Shown: positions 1 to 7,184 of the stretch, one piece after another
Numbering within the stretch: position 1 is the stretch's first letter
Layout: the number at the start of each line of letters is the position of its first letter
Notes under the pieces: model-generated
The model's database searches: none
Told to the model about the DNA's origin: nothing
The model's input: only the letters and a program-made list of their open reading frames with translations
Position numbers and translations under genes: made by a program
Assembly (NCBI GenBank): GCA_015232855.1
Contig: JADFYW010000030.1
Location: 1-38,557, forward strand
Reading direction: 5' to 3'
Length of the DNA: 38,557 bases
Origin: Fibrobacteria bacterium
GTDB taxonomy: Bacteria; Fibrobacterota; Fibrobacteria; UBA11236; JADFYW01

Positions 1-38
1 ATTCCTCTGTGTTCTCCGTGTCCTCTGTGGCTGACGAC
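1..38. repeat. Partial ctctgtg-type intergenic repeat
   Basis: The left edge is a run of ctctgtg/ctccgtg words. It resembles the dispersed ctctgcgc/ctctgtgg intergenic repeats seen at 5986-6136 and 17953-17980. It is cut by the window edge, so its full form is unknown. Confidence 0.35.
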
Positions 39-106
39 AATTAATTGGTTTTATTACCTTAAAAAGTATATTGTCTCTGATATCCACAAACCCTCAAGGT
101 ACTCTT

Positions 107-712
107 ATGGTTGATTATTGTCCGGATTCCCGCTTACAAAAGCAAATAGATTTTATTAAAGAAATTGACGGGCTCAAGACTATTTTGCGTCAGTCCCTCC
201 ACCTTAACGATGACCGGCGGGAAAATGATGCAGAACACGCCTGGACCGTGTCCCTCATGGCGGTATTGTTGTCTGAATATGCCTCAGCCCCTGTAAATAT
301 TCAGCGTGTGGTAAAAATGCTCCTTATTCATGATATTGTTGAACTCGATGCGGGTGATCTTTTTGCTTATGATGATGACCAGGCCAAAGCAGCCCAGCGC
401 AAACGTGAGTATAAAGCGGCGGAGAGGATATTTTCCATATTGCCGGAAGACCAGGCAAAAGACTTAAAAGCGCTTTGGACAGAATTTGAACAGGGAAAGA
501 GTGATGATGCCTTGTTTGCAAATTCCATGGATCGTCTGAGTCCTCTTTTACTCAATTATACCACGGGTGGTAAAATGTGGAAAAAACACGGTGTCAAAAA
601 AGACCGGGTACTCACCCGAAATAAATCCATTAAAAAGGGCTCTGACAAGTTATGGGAATATGCAGAGCACCTTATTAATGGTGCCGTTGAAAAAGGATAT
701 ATAGGGACGTAA
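107..712 (+). CDS. HD-domain phosphohydrolase (YfbR/HDDC2-like)
   Basis: Predicted metal-dependent HD-superfamily phosphohydrolase of the 5'-deoxynucleotidase YfbR/HDDC2 type, which removes phosphate from nucleoside monophosphates in the cytosol. The metal-site pattern is visible: H in NDAEHAW, the HD pair in LLIHDIVE about 31 residues later, and a downstream D in MDRLSPLL. About 201 aa, normal for the family. The frame is open back to a TTG at 71, but the ATG at 107 has AAGG eight bases upstream and the protein then begins just before the first predicted helix, so 107 is preferred. It is a single-gene unit, with the next gene convergent. Family assignment is good; substrate is inferred. Confidence 0.8.
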   Translation: MVDYCPDSRLQKQIDFIKEIDGLKTILRQSLHLNDDRRENDAEHAWTVSLMAVLLSEYASAPVNIQRVVKMLLIHDIVELDAGDLFAYDDDQAKAAQRKREYKAAERIFSILPEDQAKDLKALWTEFEQGKSDDALFANSMDRLSPLLLNYTTGGKMWKKHGVKKDRVLTRNKSIKKGSDKLWEYAEHLINGAVEKGYIGT

Positions 713-766
713 TTATTTTTGGTTTCTTAGCAAAAACAATAGGCAACCAAAGCAATAATGTTATCA

Positions 767-824
767 ACCACCCCCTTTATTCCCGGGTATTTGGGGGAGG
801 GGGATCAAGGGGGAGAGGGGAGTC
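767..824. repeat. G/C-run intergenic repeat, possible bidirectional terminator
   Basis: A run of Cs followed by tcccgggta and then several G-runs (ggggg) lies between two convergent genes. The C and G runs can pair into a hairpin. Its composition is unlike its surroundings and resembles dispersed intergenic elements of many environmental genomes. Function as a terminator is inferred. Confidence 0.4.
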
Positions 825-846
825 TATCAGAAAACCAGACAGCCCT

Positions 847-1749
847 TTATCGAAAAAAGGCGCTCACCCCTGCAAATTCATCTTCCTGGATTCCCATATC
901 ACCTGGGCGTATCGGGCTTAAATCCGCGTAGGTTTTAACCGGGAAATGGCTGTCTGATCCTCCTGAAGCAGGGATACCCTTTTCCTGCAAAAAAAGTCGG
1001 ACTTTTTCTTCAATTTGTCGGTTGGTTTCCTCTCCTTTGTAGCCGTTTTCCTGATAACAATATGAAGCTTCAATGGCATCGATTCCTTTGGCACAAAAGG
1101 TTTTAAAATATTGGCTCCGTAATTTTTCTGGTGTGAAAAAAGGGTGTGCCCATACTGCGTATCCTCCAGCGCTATGGATAAGTTCAATCGCCCGCAGGGG
1201 GTCGAGTTCTTCTATGCTTGCTCCATCGGGTACGTAATAGGGTTTATCGGCGATATACACCCGTGCATCGGCCCATGAGGTAAAGCGTTTTTTGATATGA
1301 GGAGGATAGGTTTTGCAAACTTCAGCCATATACGTTAGCACAAAAAGTTTCTGAATGTTTTTTTTTCCTGAAAAGCGAATAACGTTTTCGGTGGTGATAT
1401 CAAAGCCCTCATCATGAAGGCCGTTGATAAGGGTTATGGCGGTATCAATGGAGTCTTGCCTGAGGTGATGAAATCTGTCTTCCATAAATATGCGGTCCGG
1501 CCCCTGGGGGTGCATATTAAAACCAATCACATGGGAAAGCTCACAGGTGAACTCAGTACCCAGGGCGAGCTTTATACCTTTTTGTCTGGCATAGGCATAG
1601 AGAGACTCATCCGGGAATTCATCGTGATCACAAATGCCGAGGCCTTTCATGCCCCGTTTTGCGGCCATATCAATAAGGGTTCTGCCAGGGGTGAGACCGT
1701 CTTTGGAGAGCTCGGTGTGATTATGGAGATCGTAGTCGTAGAGAGTCAT
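847..1749 (-). CDS. PHP-domain phosphoesterase
   Basis: Cytosolic metal-dependent phosphoesterase of the PHP superfamily (TrpH/YciV-like, acting on nucleotide or nucleic-acid phosphates). The 300-aa protein shows the ordered metal motifs: DLHNHT (residues 7-12), ICDHDEF (about 39-45), LGTEFT with the conserved Glu, WAHPFF, and the terminal GGSDSHFP. This is a complete set of His/Asp ligands, so the enzyme is probably active. Its ATG overlaps the stop of the upstream nadD gene in an ATGA junction, so the two are translated as a unit. A role in NAD metabolism is not implied by the family. The exact substrate is unknown. Confidence 0.85.
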   Translation of the reverse strand: MTLYDYDLHNHTELSKDGLTPGRTLIDMAAKRGMKGLGICDHDEFPDESLYAYARQKGIKLALGTEFTCELSHVIGFNMHPQGPDRIFMEDRFHHLRQDSIDTAITLINGLHDEGFDITTENVIRFSGKKNIQKLFVLTYMAEVCKTYPPHIKKRFTSWADARVYIADKPYYVPDGASIEELDPLRAIELIHSAGGYAVWAHPFFTPEKLRSQYFKTFCAKGIDAIEASYCYQENGYKGEETNRQIEEKVRLFLQEKGIPASGGSDSHFPVKTYADLSPIRPGDMGIQEDEFAGVSAFFR

Positions 1750-2375
1750 AGTAAAACAATACTGTTATAGAGCCCATGTTCTCTGATAAACTGTGATACG
1801 CGTTTGTCCAGCCAGCCTGTTTTTTTCCCCTTACGGAGTTTCGTAGAGGAGATGTTCCGTTCGAGAAACTCAGATGCATAGATATGAGGGGGGGCGGTGT
1901 ACCACTTTCCTTTGGGGGCGATGCCGTCCCGGGGAAGAGTGATAAAACGGTAGGTTTTGATAAGGTCCTCCCAACGATACCAGCTATGGATGGTCTCGGC
2001 GTTATCGGCTCCCAACACAAAAAACAATTCAACCTCGTCGGTGAGCTGCTTTTGTAAAAGATTCAACAAGCTCCAGGTTGAGCCGGTTTCCTGGTCGGGG
2101 CAGCCTTTGTTACTGGGGCAGCGGGCAGAAATTTCCATATCGAGATCAGATATTCTCACTGCCCTTATTTTTCCAAAGGCCAGGCGCGCCATTTCCAGCC
2201 GGAGAGTGGCCGGGGTGCAGATGTCCCGTTTTAACCGGTGGACTCCGCAGGGAAGTACAATCACTTCTTCACAGGGGGTGTGCTCCACTACCCAGTTAAT
2301 AACATCCTGGTGCCCTCGGTGGGGTGGGTCAAACACACCGCCAAATACCGCAATCTGTTTTTTGTTTCCGGCCAT
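1746..2375 (-). CDS. nadD: Nicotinate-nucleotide adenylyltransferase NadD
   Basis: Transfers AMP from ATP to nicotinate mononucleotide, giving deamido-NAD+ in the last steps of NAD synthesis. The nucleotidyltransferase signature GGVFDPPHRGH sits at residues 12-22, and the ISSTKLR motif (ATP phosphate binding) is near residue 175. About 209 aa, typical of NadD. One base separates it from the upstream membrane protein, and it overlaps the PHP gene by four bases, so the three form a minus-strand operon. The NadA gene, from the same pathway, lies 16 kb away. A short insert around residues 88-100 (NKGCPDQETG) is a little longer than in E. coli. Confidence 0.9.
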   Translation of the reverse strand: MAGNKKQIAVFGGVFDPPHRGHQDVINWVVEHTPCEEVIVLPCGVHRLKRDICTPATLRLEMARLAFGKIRAVRISDLDMEISARCPSNKGCPDQETGSTWSLLNLLQKQLTDEVELFFVLGADNAETIHSWYRWEDLIKTYRFITLPRDGIAPKGKWYTAPPHIYASEFLERNISSTKLRKGKKTGWLDKRVSQFIREHGLYNSIVLL

Positions 2376-2376
2376 G

Positions 2377-3036
2377 TTATTTTTTAGTAATGAGCATTTT
2401 CCGGTCTTTAATTTTTATACCCTCAAGCCGGTTTATCATCTTGTTATATTTTTTGTCGTCCTGAAAAAATTTGGAAACATCGATGTGAGTTCGTTTTCCT
2501 AAAAGCATAAAGGGGGCCGGCTGTCCGTTTATCTCGGCCCGGGTGCTTATGAGCATAAGTTTGCCGTCCTGCATACGCAGATACCCCTCAACTTCGGCAT
2601 TGATGTATCCTGTTATATTTAAAGTTTCGATAAATTTTTTGAGGGGCCCGGAGACGTTATTGGTAGGGACCACGCAGCGTATATTAAACAGGCTATCTTC
2701 CAGGGTAACCTTGTATTTAATCTTTGCGTCTTTAATTCTTTTGTTGGTTCTGATAAGGTGATTAATCTCACGGGAATTAAAAGCAGTTGTTTTTACGGAG
2801 TCGGACCGTACAAAAGACGTTATTTTTGTGATAACTTTTTGTTCTGCGGTTTTATCTACCGGCTCATGGATGAGTTCAAAGGGGGTATCAGATACGTAGG
2901 ACTTTGCCGGAGCAACCAGGGCAAAATAAACGACTACTGAGACTATGGCCAGGATACCGAAGAGGCCCAGAAACAGGAAAAAGAGGGCCCTTGCCATAGA
3001 AAATTCACGTTTATGCTGGCTTTGTAAGGTGTTCAT
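2377..3036 (-). CDS. Membrane-anchored protein of unknown function
   Basis: Not recognised as a named family. The 219-aa protein has a short charged N-terminus and one strong hydrophobic segment at about residues 16-43 (ARALFFLFLGLFGILAIVSVVV). A hydrophilic, probably periplasmic domain of about 170 residues follows, with alternating beta-type sequence. It resembles in outline single-pass anchored proteins such as the YpmS/DUF2140 type, but that is only a shape comparison. M14 is an alternative start that would put the TM at the very N-terminus. It is the first gene of the unit leading into nadD, one base downstream. Confidence 0.65.
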   Translation of the reverse strand: MNTLQSQHKREFSMARALFFLFLGLFGILAIVSVVVYFALVAPAKSYVSDTPFELIHEPVDKTAEQKVITKITSFVRSDSVKTTAFNSREINHLIRTNKRIKDAKIKYKVTLEDSLFNIRCVVPTNNVSGPLKKFIETLNITGYINAEVEGYLRMQDGKLMLISTRAEINGQPAPFMLLGKRTHIDVSKFFQDDKKYNKMINRLEGIKIKDRKMLITKK

Positions 3037-3463
3037 TATGGAGTAAAGGTAATGAAATTAACGATACTTTGCTGTTTCGTGGCAATAAAGTTTTATGAAT
3101 TTCTCAAATATTTCCCCGTATTGTTTGTGCAATTTAATGCAAAGTTGCACGAGTCGCTAAATAATGCCCAAATGAATCAAATCTAGAAAACAATAAACAT
3201 TCAGTATTCGGTAAATTTTCTTCAAAAACGCACTTTATTTGCGTGCTATCCAGAAATATCACCGAATATTATCCAATATTTGCTATTGTATTAGAAACTT
3301 GATGATAGATATATTATGCATAAGAAAAAGGAAAGGAAATTAATGACAAAAAATCCCAAAACCAAAAATAATACTACTCAAATGTGCAGTATTATTGTAT
3401 TTTTAGATCAAAGGATTACTGTTTGAATTCTACAATAAATTAGGGAATTATGGATAAAAATGA
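3037..3463. other. AT-rich intergenic region with possible gene remnant
   Basis: No intact gene is visible. The stretch is much richer in A/T than the flanks. It contains one small open frame, 3343-3426 (27 codons, starting MTKNPKTKNN), preceded by GAAAGG. Members of the KilA-N family begin with similar Lys/Asn-rich sequence, so this may be the detached 5' end of the pseudogene that follows. It may also hold the promoter of the minus-strand gene ending its upstream side at 3036. Confidence 0.35.
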
Positions 3464-4261
3464 ATTCAGGGACTAGAAGGCTCAATATTTTCTTCAAACA
3501 AACAGGACTATATCTCTTTAACAGATATTGCCAAATCAAAAAATAGTGATGCTCGTGCCGCAGATGTTATAAAAAACTGGATTCGCAACAGAGGAACCAT
3601 AGAGTTTATTGGAACATGGGAACAGTTGCATAATCCAAATTTTAAAGTGGTCGAATTCGACCACTTTAAAATGAATGCCGGTTTAACCAGTTTTGTTTTA
3701 AGTCCTGGTAAATGGGTAGAAACAACAAGTGCAATTGGAATTTTTGTCAAAGGTGGCAGATATGGCGGAACTTATGCACATAAAGACATTGCTTTTGAAT
3801 TCTGCTCAGCTATTAGTCCAATTTTTAAGCTTTATCTCATTAAAGAATTTCAGCGTTTAAAAGATGAAGAACAAAAACAGCTTGGTTGGGATATCCGACG
3901 AAACCTTACTAAAATAAATTACCGAATTCATACTGACGCCATTAAAGCAAATCTCATCCCATAAACACTTTCCAAATCACAGATTAATCAAGTATATGCC
4001 AATGAAGCTGATGTATTAAATGTTTCTTTGTTTGGGATGACAGCAAAGCAATGGAGAGATAATAATCCAGATTCAAAAGGAAATATTAGAGATTACGCAA
4101 ATATTTCTCAATTAGTATGTTTGTCAAATTTGGAAAATTTGAATGCGGTTTTCGTCAATGAAAATATCCCTCAAGATGTAAGACTGCAAAGATTGAATAA
4201 AATTGCAATTAGTCAAATGAAAATATTGATTGAAGAAAAAGTTGTTAAAAAAATTAAATAA
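3464..4261 (+). pseudogene. KilA-N domain protein, degraded
   Basis: KilA-N domains are DNA-binding modules common in phage and mobile-element proteins. From about 3506 one frame reads YISLTDIAKSKNSD, then NWIRNRG, FIGTWEQLHNPNFKVVEFD, and GGRYGGTYAHKDIAFEF, the classic KilA-N core. After NLIP the frame meets TAA at 3962-3964, then continues in the same frame as TLSKSQINQVYANEADVLN and LFGMTAKQWRDNNPD to a normal end at 4261. A single AAA-to-TAA change would explain the interruption. The 5' end has no start codon in frame, because a TGA lies at 3461. So there are at least two lesions: lost N-terminus and internal nonsense. The low GC and phage-type family suggest horizontal origin. Confidence 0.8.
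3639..3672. repeat. Perfect 34-bp palindrome inside the KilA-N pseudogene
   Basis: The sequence centred on tcgaattcga is perfectly self-complementary over 34 bases (core 3651-3660, outer arms rich in A/T with gtgg/ccac). It lies within codons for the conserved FKVVEFDHFK stretch of the KilA-N domain, so it arises at least partly from protein constraint. A cruciform or protein-binding role is possible but unproven. Confidence 0.85.
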
Positions 4262-4529
4262 AAAAGGCACAAAAAGGCGGTTGCACCAGACCAGCCTTCA
4301 TATATTAAAGATAGTTTGGGAGGCTGGCTGGAGAACCGCAACGTTAAAAGGCATTCCAAAAGATTTCCTAAAGACTATATGTTTCGACTTTAAAAAGATG
4401 AATTCAAATCCTTGAAATCACAACTCGTGATCTCAAGTTGGGGTGGACTTCGCTATTTTCCCAGATTTTTTACTAAATTAGGTGTTGCAATGCTTAAGCG
4501 TTTACCTCTTCAGGACCAAAAGAAAAATA

Positions 4530-5915
4530 ATGAAACAACAACCGCAAAAATTTGATGCAATTATTATAGGTGCCGGTATTTCGGGCCTGAGTGTGGCAGC
4601 TTATCTGTCTAAGGCCGGGAAGCGGGTTAAAGTGCTGGAGAAGGCAGACTGTGTGGGCGGTACTATGCAGACCATTCAGGAACAGGGATACTTAATTGAC
4701 TATGGGCCCAATACGGTGGTACTTAATAACACCCGGATTTTTGATATGATTTCTTTTGGTGGGCTTGATGAAGAGATGCTGCCCGCTGATGCCTGCGCCT
4801 CCAAACGTTTTGTAATAAGAAACGGACGTCCACAACCTCTCCCCACGAGTCCTCCCGCTTTTTTTATATCCGGACTTTATTCCCCTGGAGCAAAACTTCG
4901 TTTGCTACGGGAGCCTTTTATTGGAAAGGGGCCGGAAGGGGAAACGGTAGCTGATTTTGTAAAACGTCGGCTCGGAGATGAATTTTTTAATTATGCGGTG
5001 GATCCGTTTATTTCCGGTGTATATGCGGGTGACCCTCATCGGCTCTCTATACAATGGGCTGTCCCTAAAATACATATACTCGAAGAGAAATATGGCGGAC
5101 TCATCAAAGGGCTCTTTTTAGGCGCTAAAGAACGGAAAAAAAAGAGACTGGAAAGTGGCGAGTCTGATAAAACCACTGCCCGCATTTGTAATTTTCGAAA
5201 GGGCATCACGGCACTTCCTGAAGGAATGGCGGCGTCTTTGGGAGAAGCTGTCGAGCTTAATTGCGATATTGCTTCTATTATAAAAGGGGAGGACGGTTAT
5301 ACCGTTAGTTGTAAACAGTCGGGAGAAGAAAAGAACTTTACTGCAACTTCTCTGGTGTTGTCCGTACCCACCGACCCCCTTGATGAACTGATGACTTTGG
5401 TTGATTCGGACTATAAAGGCGGTATGGCTTCCATGCCTTACGCCCCCGTGGCCCAGGTGTTTTTGGGGTATAAGCGCTCCGACGTCACCCATGCCCTTGA
5501 TGGTTTTGGGTTTTTATGTCCTACAGTTGAAAAGCGTAAAATCCTTGGCGCCCTTATGAACGCCTCGATGTTTCCGGGCCGGGCACCTGAAGGGTATACC
5601 GGGCTCACCTGTTTTGTGGGGGGGATGCAACATCCGGAACATGCCGTCCTTGAAGAGGATAAGCTCATTGGCAATGCGCACAGCGAACTTCAGGAATTAC
5701 TTGGTATCCAAAAACCTCCTTCTTTTTCTCTGGTCAAGCGATACCCCAAAGCCATACCTCAGTATCACCTCGATTATCCGAAGTATCTCACAATCATAGA
5801 GTCTTTTGAAGCCAAACACCCTGGCCTCTATCTCAGCGGAAACTTCCGGGGTGGCATATCAATAGGGGACTGTATCTCCCAGGCTGCGGCCACCGCCGAT
5901 AAGATTATTGGATAG
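4530..5915 (+). CDS. hemG: Protoporphyrinogen oxidase (HemY/HemG type)
   Basis: FAD flavoprotein that oxidises protoporphyrinogen IX (or, in the coproporphyrin branch, coproporphyrinogen III) late in haem synthesis. It has an N-terminal dinucleotide-binding fold IIIGAGISGLSVAAYLSKAG at about residues 11-30, with the Glu of VLEKAD and the following VGG. Near the end LYLSGNFRGGISIGDCISQA forms the second FAD contact. The ATG at 4530 gives 461 aa, normal for the family; the frame is open to 4482, but the extra 16 residues are not flavoprotein-like. Acting beside a haem-rich respiratory operon makes sense, although it is on the opposite strand and converges with it. Confidence 0.88.
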   Translation: MKQQPQKFDAIIIGAGISGLSVAAYLSKAGKRVKVLEKADCVGGTMQTIQEQGYLIDYGPNTVVLNNTRIFDMISFGGLDEEMLPADACASKRFVIRNGRPQPLPTSPPAFFISGLYSPGAKLRLLREPFIGKGPEGETVADFVKRRLGDEFFNYAVDPFISGVYAGDPHRLSIQWAVPKIHILEEKYGGLIKGLFLGAKERKKKRLESGESDKTTARICNFRKGITALPEGMAASLGEAVELNCDIASIIKGEDGYTVSCKQSGEEKNFTATSLVLSVPTDPLDELMTLVDSDYKGGMASMPYAPVAQVFLGYKRSDVTHALDGFGFLCPTVEKRKILGALMNASMFPGRAPEGYTGLTCFVGGMQHPEHAVLEEDKLIGNAHSELQELLGIQKPPSFSLVKRYPKAIPQYHLDYPKYLTIIESFEAKHPGLYLSGNFRGGISIGDCISQAAATADKIIG

Positions 5916-5985
5916 TTAAACAGTCTTCCACATTTAGCAAATTGGGGAAATAAACTTCCCTAATTAGATTCTGTTCAGGATTAAC

Positions 5986-6136
5986 CCTTTTCACCGCAAA
6001 GGCGCAGAGAGCGCAGAGTTTCCGCAAAGAGTAATAATAAACACACATGATGTAACACAATGTGCTGTATATAAATAAAAAAATACTAACCTCTTTGCGA
6101 GTCCTTCGCGTCCTCTGCGCCTTTGCGGTGAAAAGG
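5986..6136. repeat. Inverted gcgcagag/ctctgcgc repeat pair between convergent genes
   Basis: Two arms of about 46 bases (5986-6031 and 6091-6136) are near-perfect reverse complements, sharing caccgcaaaggcgcagag and its complement, and are separated by 59 bases. They lie between hemG and the end of the oxidase-like operon, so a folded transcript could stop transcription from both sides. The same ctctgcgcctttgcg word recurs at 17953-17980. Confidence 0.8.
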
Positions 6137-6156
6137 ATGTGTTTTGAACAAGTCTT

Positions 6157-6534
6157 CTACTTCTTTTTTACCGTTTGCACCTTTTCACCTTCTACCGGGT
6201 CCACAATATCCCTGAACTGGGTGTCGGTTAAGGTAACGATAAGAAAAGCCAACACAAAGAACCCACCCAGCAAGAAAGAAAGGATGTGGAGGGGCTTTTG
6301 GAGTTTGAGGCCCATAAAGCAAAAGGCGACGATGAACACCTGGACGAGTCCGATGCAAGCGACAATAACATCATTCAGAGGGCCCAGGTTCCAGATAAAA
6401 GGGCCGGGAAGATGGTTGTAGGTTTCAAAATCAACACGGCCGATAAGTATCTGCAGCAAGGCGAGGACAATAAGTACGAACATACCACCAAGGATGCTTG
6501 TACGGGAAAGTGTTTTTTGGCTTGAGCTGTTCAT
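6157..6534 (-). CDS. Cytochrome oxidase-like subunit IV
   Basis: Small membrane subunit of the caa3/CtaF-type subunit IV group (COX4-like, prokaryotic). The 125-aa product has three hydrophobic segments: GGMFVLIVLALLQILIG, a long one around NDVIVACIGLVQVFIVAFCFMGL, and ILSFLLGGFFVLAFLIVTLT. The frame is open to 6588, but those extra residues read through the end of the upstream gene. The ATG at 6534 (MNSSSQKT) leaves a 17-base gap to subunit III and is preferred. It is the last gene of the ACIII/oxidase-like operon. Subunit IV carries no cofactor in known oxidases. Confidence 0.75.
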   Translation of the reverse strand: MNSSSQKTLSRTSILGGMFVLIVLALLQILIGRVDFETYNHLPGPFIWNLGPLNDVIVACIGLVQVFIVAFCFMGLKLQKPLHILSFLLGGFFVLAFLIVTLTDTQFRDIVDPVEGEKVQTVKKK

Positions 6535-6551
6535 GAATTCTGTCTCTTGTC

Positions 6552-7184
6552 TCAGATTAAATAAAACAACGGAAAAAGTATAAACCAAACTAACACTCCC
6601 AGTTGCCAGTAACGGGCGAATAACTGAATAGGAGTATCATTTGTACTGCTATATTGGTATAACATGGCGCGCTTGGTAAGTCTGATTGCGATAAACAATC
6701 CAATAACCATATGTATGAGCAACAGGCCATTTATCAGGAAAAATATTGAACTATATTGGGAAGCTCCCTGGCCGGTGAAACCCGGGGCGCTAAAGAGACC
6801 GGGCCAGAGCAGGCCTTCTTTAATCAAACGGGAAAACTCATGGTATTTATTACCCAGAAAGAAAAAGCCGGCGATAAGGATTAAGGTTAAGTGCCCTACT
6901 AAAGAAAAATGGTTGTCTTTTTTTACCGCCCGCATGACCATGGCCGCAGCGTAAGTACTTAATAAGATATAAGCTGTTGCCCATACCGCCCCATTGTCTC
7001 CGATAAGCCGGGAGGCTTGGCGAAAGGCGTTCATGTTACCGAGTCTCAGGACGGTGTACAGGGTAAACAATGAGCCAAAGAGCACGGTCTCTGCTCCTAT
7101 TAAAAGCCAGATACCGAACATTGCGGATTCACGCTTTTGTGTTGGTTCCAGGCCAGACGATTGGGCAGCTTGTATGGCAGTCAT
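6552..7184 (-). CDS. Cytochrome oxidase-like subunit III, eroded
   Basis: Membrane subunit of the CoxC/CtaE family, 210 aa with about five hydrophobic segments. Recognisable features are FGIWLLIGAETVLFGSLF (the conserved Glu in helix III remains), YILLST, NGLLLIHMVIGL, and the YWQLGVLVWFILFPLFYL end. Compared with normal subunit III, the HG.H motif of helix V has become LLLIH, and the YWHFVD motif has become YWQLGV, so a conserved His and Asp are lost. The ATG overlaps the stop of subunit I (ATGA), implying coupled translation. Loss of these residues parallels the losses in subunits I and II. Confidence 0.85.
   Translation of the reverse strand: MTAIQAAQSSGLEPTQKRESAMFGIWLLIGAETVLFGSLFTLYTVLRLGNMNAFRQASRLIGDNGAVWATAYILLSTYAAAMVMRAVKKDNHFSLVGHLTLILIAGFFFLGNKYHEFSRLIKEGLLWPGLFSAPGFTGQGASQYSSIFFLINGLLLIHMVIGLFIAIRLTKRAMLYQYSSTNDTPIQLFARYWQLGVLVWFILFPLFYLI

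Noticed and set aside
4230-4415. Small plus-strand frame after the KilA-N pseudogene
   Set aside because: Overlaps the end of the pseudogene in another frame, is Lys-rich because the DNA is A-rich, and shows no family features.
6062-6421. 119-codon plus-strand frame over subunit IV
   Set aside because: Antisense to a clear membrane subunit and begins in the inverted repeat.
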